From NCBI RefSeq assembly GCF_049472675.1, contig NZ_JAPNXM010000001.1:310001-374000 (forward strand): a stretch of DNA of 64,000 nucleotides, in the 5' to 3' direction. Under the pieces are notes generated by a model. It was not told where the DNA came from, made no database searches, and saw only the letters and a program-made list of their open reading frames with translations. Below, one piece after another: positions 27,056 to 35,471 of the stretch. Position numbers and translations under genes: made by a program. The stretch's first letter is position 1. The number at the start of each line of letters is the position of its first letter. The stretch comes from Deferribacter thermophilus (GTDB taxonomy: Bacteria; Chrysiogenota; Deferribacteres; Deferribacterales; Deferribacteraceae).

Positions 27056-28413
27056 AACGGTTATTTATGATTTCTATGGTAATTGTTCTTTATGCGGCAA
27101 ACCTTTTTGCTTATTTTGGCGCTCCAGATTCGTTTGTGGATGTAGTAAAGAAAACAAGGGATGGAGTAGTTAATATTAGTACAACAAAAATAGTAAAAAG
27201 AAAAGGTTTCCCATATTTTTTTAATGATGATTTTTTTAGGAGGTTTTTTGGAGATGATTTTAAGCGTTTTCAAGAAGAACCTAGAGAATATAAATCTAAA
27301 TCATTGGGTTCTGGATTTGTGATTGATAAAGAGGGTTATATTGTTACTAATAATCATGTTATTGATGGTGCAGATGAAATTGTTGTCAAATTGGCTGATA
27401 AGAAAGAGTTTAAGGCTAAAGTTGTTGGGAAAGATCCTCTAACCGATCTGGCTTTGTTAAAGATTGATCCAAAAGATGAGGATCTTAAACCATTGCCTCT
27501 TGGAGATTCAAATAAGACAGAAGTAGGGGAATGGGTTGTTGCAATAGGTAACCCATTTGGTTTGGAGTGGACAGTGACAGCTGGGATAATCAGTGCAAAA
27601 GGTAGGGTATTAGGTGAAGGTCCTTACGATAATTTTATGCAAACGGATGCTTCAATTAATCCTGGAAACAGTGGTGGGCCATTAGTGAATATGAAAGGTG
27701 AGGTAGTTGGTATAAATACAGCAATAATACCTTCTGGACAGGGTCTTGGATTTGCAATACCTGTAAATATGTTAAAAGAGCTTTTACCAAAGCTTAAGCA
27801 GGGGGAAGTTAAAAGAGGGTGGCTTGGTGTAACAGTACAACCTTTAGATGAAAAGTTGGCTAAATCATTTGGTCTTGATAAAAATGAAGGTGCATTAATT
27901 GCTGATGTTATCAAAGGTGATCCAGCTGATAGAGCAGGAATTAAGGCAGGAGATATTGTAATTGCTGTCGATGATGAGCCTGTTAAAGATAGTAGAGACT
28001 TAGTTATGATTATAGGTAAACATAATCCTGGGGATAAGGTTGTATTAACTATAATTCGTGATGGTAAAATTTTGAAAAAATCTGTTGTGTTAGGTGAAAG
28101 GAAAGATGGACAAGTAGCTGAAGGTGGTGGTTTAAGAGAAGGTAAAATTGTCGTCAATGATTTGAATGAAAATGAATTGAAAGATTATGGGATCAATGGT
28201 GGAGTAAAAGTTGTGGATGTTGATCCAAGCTCAAATGCTTATGAGGCTGGTCTTAGAAAAGGTGATATTATTGTATGGATAAATAGACACAAAATTAAAG
28301 ATAGTGAAGAGTTTTATAAATACTATGATAAAATAAAGAAAGATGAAATTGTTGCTTTAAAAGTAATAACTAGAATGGGGAGCAAATTTATCGCATTTAA
28401 CAAAGATGAATAA
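27052..28413 (+). CDS. degP: DegP/HtrA-type periplasmic serine protease (Do)
   Basis: A signal peptide of about 20 residues ends near LFAYFG. The trypsin-like domain has catalytic His102 (NNHVIDG), Asp132 (DLALLKI) and Ser207 (GNSGGPL). Two PDZ domains follow (about 265-350 and 370-450). It degrades or refolds damaged envelope proteins. As last gene of the sigma/anti-sigma/RseB-like set it is the expected stress effector, as in the rpoE-mucABD order of Pseudomonas. The strong AAGGAGG before the start suggests high translation. Confidence 0.95.
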   Translation: MKRLFMISMVIVLYAANLFAYFGAPDSFVDVVKKTRDGVVNISTTKIVKRKGFPYFFNDDFFRRFFGDDFKRFQEEPREYKSKSLGSGFVIDKEGYIVTNNHVIDGADEIVVKLADKKEFKAKVVGKDPLTDLALLKIDPKDEDLKPLPLGDSNKTEVGEWVVAIGNPFGLEWTVTAGIISAKGRVLGEGPYDNFMQTDASINPGNSGGPLVNMKGEVVGINTAIIPSGQGLGFAIPVNMLKELLPKLKQGEVKRGWLGVTVQPLDEKLAKSFGLDKNEGALIADVIKGDPADRAGIKAGDIVIAVDDEPVKDSRDLVMIIGKHNPGDKVVLTIIRDGKILKKSVVLGERKDGQVAEGGGLREGKIVVNDLNENELKDYGINGGVKVVDVDPSSNAYEAGLRKGDIIVWINRHKIKDSEEFYKYYDKIKKDEIVALKVITRMGSKFIAFNKDE

Positions 28414-28440
28414 TTTGATGATAAATTTTAATTAAATATA

Positions 28441-28468
28441 AAGCAGGGGTTAACCCTGCTTTTTTTAT
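28441..28468 (+). terminator. Rho-independent terminator after degP
   Basis: AGCAGGG pairs with CCCTGCT around a small loop, followed by seven T. It closes the envelope-stress operon and lies 20 bases before the convergent regulator gene. Confidence 0.9.
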
Positions 28469-28487
28469 TTACAAAAAAATTAAAAAA

Positions 28488-29033
28488 TTAGAATGTTGGT
28501 GGATGATTAACCCAAATTACTTCTGTAACTGTATCACCAGGATTTCGCCACCCATGAGGAATATTCGATTTATAAATAGCCGAATCACCTTCTTTTAGAT
28601 GGAAAATCTCTTCGCCTACTGTAATCTCCAGTTCACCTTTTAGAACAATTACAAACTCTTCGCCATTATGAGAATGTAACTCTTTTCCACTATATGCATT
28701 TGGCTCAAGGTACATATATAAAGCTTCTAAGTCAGTATCTGAAAATTGGGGGCGTAATAATTCGTAAGTAACTTTTGATTTTGGATTTACTAATTTATTT
28801 CGTTCCTCTTTTTTAACTACTACTCTTTGATAGCGAGAAGGGTGATCAAAAAAGTGCATTATACTTATTTCTAAAGCATCAGCTATCTTTTTTAAAGAAG
28901 ATACGGTTGGAGAGACTAAATCTCTTTCTACTTGTGATAAAAATCCTAGTGAACAACCAGATAATTTACTAAGTTGTCTTAATGTTAGTTTTTTCCTTTG
29001 TCTTAGTTCCTGAATCTTCTTACCTATTGTCAT
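28488..29033 (-). CDS. XRE-family regulator with C-terminal cupin domain
   Basis: The N-terminal helix-turn-helix (about 5-60) has KIQELRQRKKLTLRQLSKLSG, with GFLSQVERDLVSPTVSSLKKIA after it. The C-terminal cupin (about 105-180) has HSHNGEEFVIVLKGELEI, a metal-site pattern, and SNIPHGWRNPG. Such proteins often sense amino acids or polyamines and control uptake and catabolism. It is divergent from the liv transporter. Start ATG 29033 is chosen because a promoter overlaps the longer reading frame; it has no Shine-Dalgarno and may be read from a leaderless message. Confidence 0.88.
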   Translation of the reverse strand: MTIGKKIQELRQRKKLTLRQLSKLSGCSLGFLSQVERDLVSPTVSSLKKIADALEISIMHFFDHPSRYQRVVVKKEERNKLVNPKSKVTYELLRPQFSDTDLEALYMYLEPNAYSGKELHSHNGEEFVIVLKGELEITVGEEIFHLKEGDSAIYKSNIPHGWRNPGDTVTEVIWVNHPPTF

Positions 29034-29038
29034 AAGTT

Positions 29039-29069
29039 CAATATATAAAACAAAAAGAATAAATGTCAA
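29039..29069 (-). promoter_or_regulatory. Promoter of the XRE-cupin gene, likely leaderless
   Basis: On the - strand TTGACA (29064-29069) is followed after 18 bases by TATATT, or after 16 by TATATA. Seven bases downstream of TATATT is the A of the ATG at 29033. Transcription would then begin at or next to the start codon, consistent with the missing Shine-Dalgarno. Confidence 0.65.
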
Positions 29070-29081
29070 GCGATATTAAAG

Positions 29082-29275
29082 TAAACTAAAATTAGTTTAA
29101 ATATGCTAAAAGATGTGTGTTTAGTTAAATTATAATATTAGTATGTAATTAAATCAAATTTGCTTTAAATTAAATAAAAGTAGGATTTGAGTTAAGCATG
29201 ATTAAACAATAGTTTAAAAATTAATTGACAATTTGTTAAATATAAAATAAATTACGGTTCACAATTTTAAACTGA
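29082..29275. promoter_or_regulatory. Repeated TTAAAC / GTTTAA operator-like sites
   Basis: The intergenic region has TAAACTAA-AA-TTAGTTTA (29082-29099), TTTAGTTAAA (29120-29129), TTAAAC-AATA-GTTTAA (29202-29217) and TTTTAAACTGA (29265-29275). The first and third are inverted repeats. They flank both divergent starts and are good candidates for binding by the XRE-cupin protein. Assignment is inference. Confidence 0.5.
29225..29253 (+). promoter_or_regulatory. Promoter of the liv operon
   Basis: TTGACA (29225-29230), a 17-base spacer and TAAATT (29248-29253). The start would fall near 29260, and one TTAAAC-type site lies just downstream of it, a repressing position. Confidence 0.6.
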
Positions 29276-29296
29276 TAAAAACAAGAAGGAGGATGT

Positions 29297-30439
29297 ATGA
29301 AGAAGTTATTACTGTTAGTATTAAGCTTTGTTGTATTGTTATCTTTTGGTGTTTTTGCAAAGCATCATGAGTTAGTAATTGGAGTTGTAGGACCTGAGAC
29401 AGGTAATTTGGCTGTCTATGGTGTTAAGACACTTGATGGTGTTATGTTGGCTGTTGATGAAATTAATGCTGTAGGTGGTGTTAATGGTAAGAGGATTAAA
29501 GTTGTTCACTATGATGATAGGGGAGATAAGGCTGAGGCAGCAGCAGCTACTCAAAGGCTCATTAATAGAGATAAAGTTTGTGCTATTATTGGAGAGCCAA
29601 CTTCTGGAGCTACATTTGTTATAGGACCTATAGCTAACAGAGCTAAAGTTGTATTAATTTCTGCTGGTGCAACAGCTAAAGGTGTAACAGATGGTAAACC
29701 ATTTGTTTTCAGGGATACTTTGTTAGATTCAGATGGTGCTCCTGCAACATTAAAGTTTATTATGGATAAATTTGGTTGGAAAAATTTTGCTTTAATAACT
29801 TCTGTGAACAATGATTACAGTGTAGGTTTATCAGCTATTTTTAAAGATGCAGCTAAGAAATATGGAGCAAATATAGTTGTTGAACAGACTATATCAGATG
29901 GAGATACAGATTTTTCTGCTCAGATTACTGCTATAAAGCCTCATAATCCTGATGCAATTATATTTACTGGTTATTATCCAGAGGGTTCATTGATTATGTT
30001 AGAAGCTAGAAAACAAGGGCTTAAAGCACCTATGGTTGGTGGTGATGGTTTACTTGCACCTGATTTATGGAAAGTTGGTGGCGATGCTGTTTTAGGTTCT
30101 ATTGTTTATGCTGGTTTTTCTCCACAAGCTAAAGCTGAAAATGTTCAAAATTTTGTAAGGAAAATGGCTGAAAGAGGAAAAGAAGCTGACATGTTCTCAG
30201 CTCAAGGTTATGATGCAGTTTATCTTCTTGTAAACGCTATGAAAAAAGCTGGTGTTACAGATTGTACAAATGTTAAACAGAGAATTGCTATGAGAGATGC
30301 TCTTGCAGCTACTAAAGACTTTATGGGTGTAAGTGGTAAGATGAGTTTTGATGAAGAAGGTAACGCTAAAAAGGTTCCTTTTATACAAATGGTTGATAAG
30401 AAAGACGGAAAGTATTACTTTAAATTACTCAACGAGTAA
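29297..30439 (+). CDS. livJ: Branched-chain amino-acid ABC transporter, binding protein
   Basis: A signal peptide (about residues 1-21, ending GVFA) leads to a type I periplasmic binding protein: VIGVVGPETGNLAVYG, DEINAVGGVNGKRI, IGEPTSGATFV and GFSPQAKAENVQNF. Length 380 is typical. The family binds leucine, isoleucine and valine or related amino acids; the exact ligand cannot be read. A strong AGGAGG precedes the start. It is separated from livH by a hairpin, which should give more binding protein than permease. Confidence 0.92.
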   Translation: MKKLLLLVLSFVVLLSFGVFAKHHELVIGVVGPETGNLAVYGVKTLDGVMLAVDEINAVGGVNGKRIKVVHYDDRGDKAEAAAATQRLINRDKVCAIIGEPTSGATFVIGPIANRAKVVLISAGATAKGVTDGKPFVFRDTLLDSDGAPATLKFIMDKFGWKNFALITSVNNDYSVGLSAIFKDAAKKYGANIVVEQTISDGDTDFSAQITAIKPHNPDAIIFTGYYPEGSLIMLEARKQGLKAPMVGGDGLLAPDLWKVGGDAVLGSIVYAGFSPQAKAENVQNFVRKMAERGKEADMFSAQGYDAVYLLVNAMKKAGVTDCTNVKQRIAMRDALAATKDFMGVSGKMSFDEEGNAKKVPFIQMVDKKDGKYYFKLLNE

Positions 30440-30459
30440 AAATCCTATAATAAACAAAA

Positions 30460-30480
30460 ATAGCCGCCAATGGCGGCTAT
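30460..30480 (+). terminator. Hairpin between livJ and livH (partial terminator)
   Basis: ATAGCCGCC pairs perfectly with GGCGGCTAT around a 3-base loop. Only a broken T stretch (TTCTTTG) follows, so it probably acts as a leaky terminator or 3' stabiliser, raising the ratio of binding protein to membrane components. Confidence 0.75.
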
Positions 30481-30501
30481 TTCTTTGTTAGGAGGTTTTC
30501 A

Positions 30502-31383
30502 TTGTTAGAGATAATTATTAAACAATTGTTAAATGGTTTGACTGTTGGGAGTGTTTATGCTCTCATTGCTTTAGGATACACAATGGTTTATGGAATAATA
30601 AAACTGATTAATTTTGCTCATGGCGATATTTATATGGTTGGAGCATTTTTGGGTCTAATCGCAGCGACTTTATTAGTTAAGAACTTTGTGGTAGTTTTAG
30701 TATTTGCGATGATGGGTTGTGCTATTCTTGGAGTTTTAGTAGAGAAAGTAGCTTATAAACCTTTGAGAAACTCCTCAAGGATATCAGCATTAATTAGCGC
30801 TATTGGTGCATCCATAATAATTTCTAATACAGTTGTATTGATAAATGGACCTCAGCGTGAAGCATATCCAAAACTTTTCCCTAATATTAGCTTTATGATT
30901 GGTGGTATATCAATTTCTCTTTTACAGGTATTTATAATAGTGATTTCAATTGCTCTTATGTATGGGCTTTACTATATAGTTCATAATACTAAAATGGGTA
31001 TAGCCATGAGGGCTGTGTCCCAAAATTTAAATGCAGCTAGATTAATGGGGATAAATCCAGATAAGATAATTAGTTTTACTTTTGCTTTAGGTTCTTCTTT
31101 AGCAGCAGCTGCTGGTGTCCTTGTTGGGACATATTACACTGCAATTGACCCCATGATGGGTTTACTTTTTGGTCTTAAAGCATTTGTAGCTGCAGTGTTG
31201 GGTGGAATTGGTAGTATCCCTGGTGCAATGTTTGGAGGAATTGTGTTAGGGTTAGCAGAGGTGCTTGGGGTTGCATTTATTTCACCATCATTTAGAGATG
31301 CAATAGCATTTGGAATTTTAATATTCATATTAATTGTTAAACCAACTGGTCTGTTTGGTTCAACAGCTAAAGAGAAGGTATAA
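30502..31383 (+). CDS. livH: Branched-chain amino-acid ABC transporter permease LivH
   Basis: Polytopic membrane protein of 293 residues with the family start QLLNGLTVGSVYALIALGYT and the conserved NFAHGDIYMVGAF. The late GLKAFVAAVLGGIGSIPGA contains the loop that couples to the ATPases. Start is TTG 30502, eight bases after AGGAGG; no better start is in frame. With LivM it forms the channel. Confidence 0.94.
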   Translation: MLEIIIKQLLNGLTVGSVYALIALGYTMVYGIIKLINFAHGDIYMVGAFLGLIAATLLVKNFVVVLVFAMMGCAILGVLVEKVAYKPLRNSSRISALISAIGASIIISNTVVLINGPQREAYPKLFPNISFMIGGISISLLQVFIIVISIALMYGLYYIVHNTKMGIAMRAVSQNLNAARLMGINPDKIISFTFALGSSLAAAAGVLVGTYYTAIDPMMGLLFGLKAFVAAVLGGIGSIPGAMFGGIVLGLAEVLGVAFISPSFRDAIAFGILIFILIVKPTGLFGSTAKEKV

Positions 31384-31391
31384 GAGGGGAT

Positions 31392-32234
31392 ATGATGGAT
31401 TTTTTAAGCTTTTTAGAAAATGATTATTTCTTACAAATTGCTACAATGACCTGTATAAATATTGTAATTGTTTTAGGATTAAATTTAATTACAGGTGTTA
31501 CTGGACAGCTTTCGTTAGGGCATGCAGCATTTATGAGTTTGGGTGCATACTGTTCAGCATTGTTAGCTTTAAAATTAAATATGCCATTTTGGGTTTGTTT
31601 ATCAGCTGGAACAGCTTTTGCAGGTATAATGGGTGCTTTGCTTGGGATACCTATTTTAAGGCTAAGAGGAGATTATTTGGCAATAGCTACATTAGGTTTT
31701 GGTGAGATAGTTAGAGTGGTGATTTTAAATACGCCCTTTGCTGGTAAAGCGTTAGGTTTGTATGCTATTCCACAATATACAACATTTTTTGTTGCATTAC
31801 TTGCCGTAATTTTAGGAATAATATTTATGTATCGGTTTGAAAATTCAAGACACGGCCTTGCTTTAAGAAGTATAAGAGAGGATGAAATAGCTGCTGAAAT
31901 GATGGGTGTAGATATTGCTAAGTATAAGATTTTAGCCTTTGCAGTTGGATCTGCTTTTGCTGGTCTTGGTGGTTCTCTTTATGCTCATTTCTTAACATAC
32001 ATAAATCCAAACGATTTTGGTTTTATGAAGTCGATAGAGCAGCTTTGTATGATTGTTTTAGGTGGTATGGGTAGTATAACTGGTGCTGCAGCAGGAGCAG
32101 TTGTTCTTAGTACTGTCCCAGAATTGTTGAGGTTTGCATCTGAGTATAGAATGGTCACATACGGAATTGTATTAATAGTTATGATGATATTTAGACCTCA
32201 AGGTTTATTTGGAAAAATAAGAGTCAACGTGTAG
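31392..32234 (+). CDS. livM: Branched-chain amino-acid ABC transporter permease LivM
   Basis: 280-residue partner permease. LITGVTGQLSLGHAAFMSLGA is the family signature (seen as TGQLSLGHAAFM), followed by LRLRGDYLAIATLGFGEI and the coupling loop VLGGMGSITGA. It starts at ATG 31392 or the adjacent ATG 31395, after GAGGGG. No fused ATPase domain is present, as LivG and LivF are separate genes. Confidence 0.94.
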   Translation: MMDFLSFLENDYFLQIATMTCINIVIVLGLNLITGVTGQLSLGHAAFMSLGAYCSALLALKLNMPFWVCLSAGTAFAGIMGALLGIPILRLRGDYLAIATLGFGEIVRVVILNTPFAGKALGLYAIPQYTTFFVALLAVILGIIFMYRFENSRHGLALRSIREDEIAAEMMGVDIAKYKILAFAVGSAFAGLGGSLYAHFLTYINPNDFGFMKSIEQLCMIVLGGMGSITGAAAGAVVLSTVPELLRFASEYRMVTYGIVLIVMMIFRPQGLFGKIRVNV

Positions 32235-32242
32235 GTGTGATT

Positions 32243-33028
32243 ATGAGTGAAGTAATTTTAGAACTAAAAAATGTTTGTATGTATTTTGGAGGGTTAAAAG
32301 CAGTAGATGATGTCAGTTTTGATGTTAAAAAGGGTGAGATAATGAGCCTTATTGGCCCTAATGGGGCTGGTAAGACCACTATCTTTAATGTAATTACAGG
32401 GGTTTATGTACCTACAAGCGGTGAAATATGGTTTAAGAATACACTTTTGAACAAGTATAAGCCGCATCAGATAACTAAAATGGGGATTGCTAGAACATTT
32501 CAAAATATCAGACTTTTTAAACAATTAACCGTATTAGAAAATATTATACTTGCAATGCATTGTAGGAGAAAAATTGGTGTCATTCAATCCGTATTGAGGC
32601 TTCCTAGTTATCATAGTGAACTGAAAAAAACTATTAAAAAAGCTGAGGAATATTTAGATTATATGGGTTTATTAGGTAAAAAAGATGAGAAAGCAGAAAA
32701 CCTCCCTTATGGTGAGCAGAGAAAGTTAGAAATAACAAGAGCTCTTGCAACTGGTGCTGAACTACTACTTTTGGATGAGCCAGCTGCTGGTATGAACCCT
32801 CAAGAAACAGCTAACTTAATGGAATTAATTGAAAAAATAAGAAATGAACTAGATAAAACCATATTTTTAATAGAGCATGATATGAAATTAGTTATGGGTA
32901 TATCTGATAGGATAGTTGTTTTAGACTATGGGAAGAAAATTGCAGAAGGGCTTCCTCATGAGATAAGAAATAATAAAAAGGTTATTGAAGCTTATTTAGG
33001 AAAAGAGGTGGCTAATGCTACAACTTGA
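32243..33028 (+). CDS. livG: Branched-chain amino-acid ABC transporter ATPase LivG
   Basis: ABC ATPase with Walker A GPNGAGKTT at about 41-49, the LivG-typical GIARTFQNIRLF, signature NLPYGEQRKLEI and Walker B LLLLDEPAAGMNP. ATG 32243 is preferred over a GTG two codons earlier. It overlaps livF by 14 bases. Confidence 0.94.
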   Translation: MSEVILELKNVCMYFGGLKAVDDVSFDVKKGEIMSLIGPNGAGKTTIFNVITGVYVPTSGEIWFKNTLLNKYKPHQITKMGIARTFQNIRLFKQLTVLENIILAMHCRRKIGVIQSVLRLPSYHSELKKTIKKAEEYLDYMGLLGKKDEKAENLPYGEQRKLEITRALATGAELLLLDEPAAGMNPQETANLMELIEKIRNELDKTIFLIEHDMKLVMGISDRIVVLDYGKKIAEGLPHEIRNNKKVIEAYLGKEVANATT

Positions 33029-33719
33029 TAAAGTACATACAAAATATGGTCATATTGAAGCATTAAAAGGGATAAGTTTACATATAAAAGAGGGTGAAAT
33101 TGTCACAATAATTGGTGCTAATGGAGCAGGAAAGACTACTACATTAAACACAATTTCTGGTATTTTAAAACCTGCTGCAGGAAAAATAAAATTTTTAAAT
33201 GAAGATATTACAAATCTTACTGCTGATAAGATTGTTGCTAAGGGTATTGTTCAGGTTCCTGAAGGTAGGCAGATTTTTTCTAACTTAACAGTTTATGAAA
33301 ATTTGCTTATGGGCGCTTATTTAAGAAAAGATAAAGTTGAAATAGAAAATGATTTAGAAAGAGTATATGAGCTATTTCCAAGGCTTAAAGAAAGAAGAAA
33401 TCAGCTTGGTGGGACCCTCTCAGGTGGTGAACAGCAGATGCTTGCTATTGGAAGAGCTTTAATGAGCAAACCAGTGTTATTATTATTAGATGAGCCAAGT
33501 CTTGGTTTAGCGCCAATAATTGTGGAAAATATTTTTGAAATTATTAAAGAGATAAATTCTCAGGGTACTACTATTTTGCTCGTAGAGCAGAATGCTCATT
33601 TGGCATTGTCTATTGCTGACAGAGGATATGTGATGGAAACCGGTAATATTATTATGGAAGATGATGCTAAGGCATTATTGAATAATGAAGAAGTAAAAAA
33701 AGCTTATCTTGGTATGTAA
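33015..33719 (+). CDS. livF: Branched-chain amino-acid ABC transporter ATPase LivF
   Basis: Second ABC ATPase: Walker A GANGAGKTT at about 35-43, LivF-typical GIVQVPEGRQIFSNLTV, signature LSGGEQQMLAIGRAL and Walker B LLLLDEPSLGLAP. Length 234 is standard. It completes a five-gene transporter and is followed at once by a strong terminator. Confidence 0.95.
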   Translation: MLQLDKVHTKYGHIEALKGISLHIKEGEIVTIIGANGAGKTTTLNTISGILKPAAGKIKFLNEDITNLTADKIVAKGIVQVPEGRQIFSNLTVYENLLMGAYLRKDKVEIENDLERVYELFPRLKERRNQLGGTLSGGEQQMLAIGRALMSKPVLLLLDEPSLGLAPIIVENIFEIIKEINSQGTTILLVEQNAHLALSIADRGYVMETGNIIMEDDAKALLNNEEVKKAYLGM

Positions 33720-33748
33720 AGCCTGTTTTTGACAGGCTTATTTTTTTT
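33719..33748 (+). terminator. Rho-independent terminator of the liv operon
   Basis: AAGCCTGT pairs with ACAGGCTT around a 5-base loop and is followed by A and eight T. The stem begins in the livF stop codon. Confidence 0.93.
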
Positions 33749-33768
33749 ATTTTTTAATGTTCAAAATA

Positions 33769-33813
33769 TTGAAATTTATTTTTTATTTTGATATAATGAA
33801 CTAAAACTTTTAG
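33769..33813 (+). promoter_or_regulatory. Promoter of pruA-putA with a palindrome at the start site
   Basis: TTGAAA (33769-33774), 17 bases, TATAAT (33792-33797). The predicted start near 33804 lies inside the perfect palindrome CTAAAA-C-TTTTAG (33801-33813), a possible operator. The regulator is unknown. Confidence 0.7.
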
Positions 33814-33824
33814 AGAGGTGAAAT

Positions 33825-35468
33825 ATGTTTCTGTTTAATAATAGTATCGTAAAAATTCCATACCCAGAAAATGAACCAGTTTATAGTTATGCTCCAGGCA
33901 CAAAAGAGCGTGAATTATTAAAGAATGCAATTAATGAGCTTAGAAATCAAAAAATTGAAATCCCTCTTATAATTGGTGGTAAAGAGGTCAGAACTGGAAA
34001 GCTTGGAAAAGTTGTATGTCCTCATGATCATAATCATGTATTAGCAGAATATCATATGGCAGGCGAAAATGAGGTCAAAATGGCTATTGAAGCTGCTCTT
34101 GAAGCTTGGAAAGAATGGCAAAAATATAGATGGGAAGAGCGTGCAGCTATATTTTTAAAAGCAGCTGAATTACTTGCTGGTAAGTATAGATATATACTAA
34201 ATGCAGCTACTATGCTTTCTGTTAGTAAAAATGTTTTTCAAGCTGAAATAGATTCTGCTTGTGAATTAATCGATTTCTGGAGATTCAACACTTACTTCAT
34301 GCAACAAATTTACACTGATCAACCTCCATATTCACCAAAACCAACTTGGAATTATGTACAGCATAGACCATTAGAAGGTTTTATTTTTGCTGTAACGCCA
34401 TTTAATTTTACTTCAATTGGAGGTAACTTACCAACAGCACCTGCTATTATGGGTAATGTTGTTGTGTGGAAGCCAGCATCTACTGCTGTTTATGCCCCAT
34501 ATTTTATTATGAAATTATTGAAAGAAGCTGGTTTACCTGATGGTGTTATAAACTTTATTCCTGGTTCAGGTTCCACTGTAGGTAATGTTGTTTTAAGAGA
34601 TCCTAATTTAGCTGGTATTCATTTTACAGGGAGTACAGAAGTTTTTCAAAATATGTGGAAGATTGTGGGTGAAAATATAAAAAATTATAAATATTATCCA
34701 AGAATTGTTGGTGAGACTGGTGGTAAAGACTTTGTATTTGCCCATAATAGTGCAAATATTAAAAAGTTAGTTACAGCTCTTGTAAGGGGAGCTTATGAAT
34801 ATCAAGGTCAAAAATGTTCTGCCGCTTCAAGGGCATACATTCCTAAATCTATATGGAAAGATGTTAAAGAAATGATGATTGAAGAAATCAAGTCTATTAA
34901 GATTGGTGGTCCAGAAGATTTTTCTAACTTTTTCAATGCAGTGATAGATGAAAGTGCTTTTGAAAGTATAAAATCTTATATCGATTATGCTAAAAATTCT
35001 AATGAAGCTGAAATCCTTGTTGGTGGTGGCTGTGATAAATCTGTCGGATATTTCATTGAGCCAACTTTGGTTGAAACAACCAATCCAAAATTTAAACTTA
35101 TGGAAGAAGAGATTTTTGGCCCTGTGTTGACAGTTTATGTATATGACGATGATAAGTATGAAGAGACTTTGGAGTTATGTAATAATACATCACCTTATGG
35201 ATTAACTGGTGCTATTTTTGGTGAAGATAGAAAAGCTATAAGTATTGCATTGGAAAAATTGGAATATGCTGCTGGTAATTTTTATGTAAATGATAAACCT
35301 ACTGGTGCTGTAGTTGGTCAACAGCCTTTTGGTGGTAGTAGAGCTTCTGGTACAAACGATAAAGCAGGTAGTTATTTGAATTTGATAAGATGGGTAACAC
35401 CAAGAACAGTAAAAGAGAATTTTGATGCTCCTGAGAATTATAGATACCCATTTATGGCTGAGGAGTAA
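33825..35468 (+). CDS. pruA: L-glutamate gamma-semialdehyde (P5C) dehydrogenase
   Basis: 547-residue aldehyde dehydrogenase that oxidises glutamate semialdehyde to glutamate with NAD, the second step of proline breakdown. Features: VTPFNFTSIGGNLPTAP, VVWKPAST, FTGSTEVF, GETGGKDF with the catalytic Glu, the nucleophile in YQGQKCSAASRAY (Cys about 331) and EEIFGPVLTVY. The length and N-terminal region resemble the single-domain ALDH4 type. The next gene supplies its substrate. Start follows GAGAGG. Confidence 0.95.
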   Translation: MFLFNNSIVKIPYPENEPVYSYAPGTKERELLKNAINELRNQKIEIPLIIGGKEVRTGKLGKVVCPHDHNHVLAEYHMAGENEVKMAIEAALEAWKEWQKYRWEERAAIFLKAAELLAGKYRYILNAATMLSVSKNVFQAEIDSACELIDFWRFNTYFMQQIYTDQPPYSPKPTWNYVQHRPLEGFIFAVTPFNFTSIGGNLPTAPAIMGNVVVWKPASTAVYAPYFIMKLLKEAGLPDGVINFIPGSGSTVGNVVLRDPNLAGIHFTGSTEVFQNMWKIVGENIKNYKYYPRIVGETGGKDFVFAHNSANIKKLVTALVRGAYEYQGQKCSAASRAYIPKSIWKDVKEMMIEEIKSIKIGGPEDFSNFFNAVIDESAFESIKSYIDYAKNSNEAEILVGGGCDKSVGYFIEPTLVETTNPKFKLMEEEIFGPVLTVYVYDDDKYEETLELCNNTSPYGLTGAIFGEDRKAISIALEKLEYAAGNFYVNDKPTGAVVGQQPFGGSRASGTNDKAGSYLNLIRWVTPRTVKENFDAPENYRYPFMAEE

Positions 35469-35471
35469 AAA

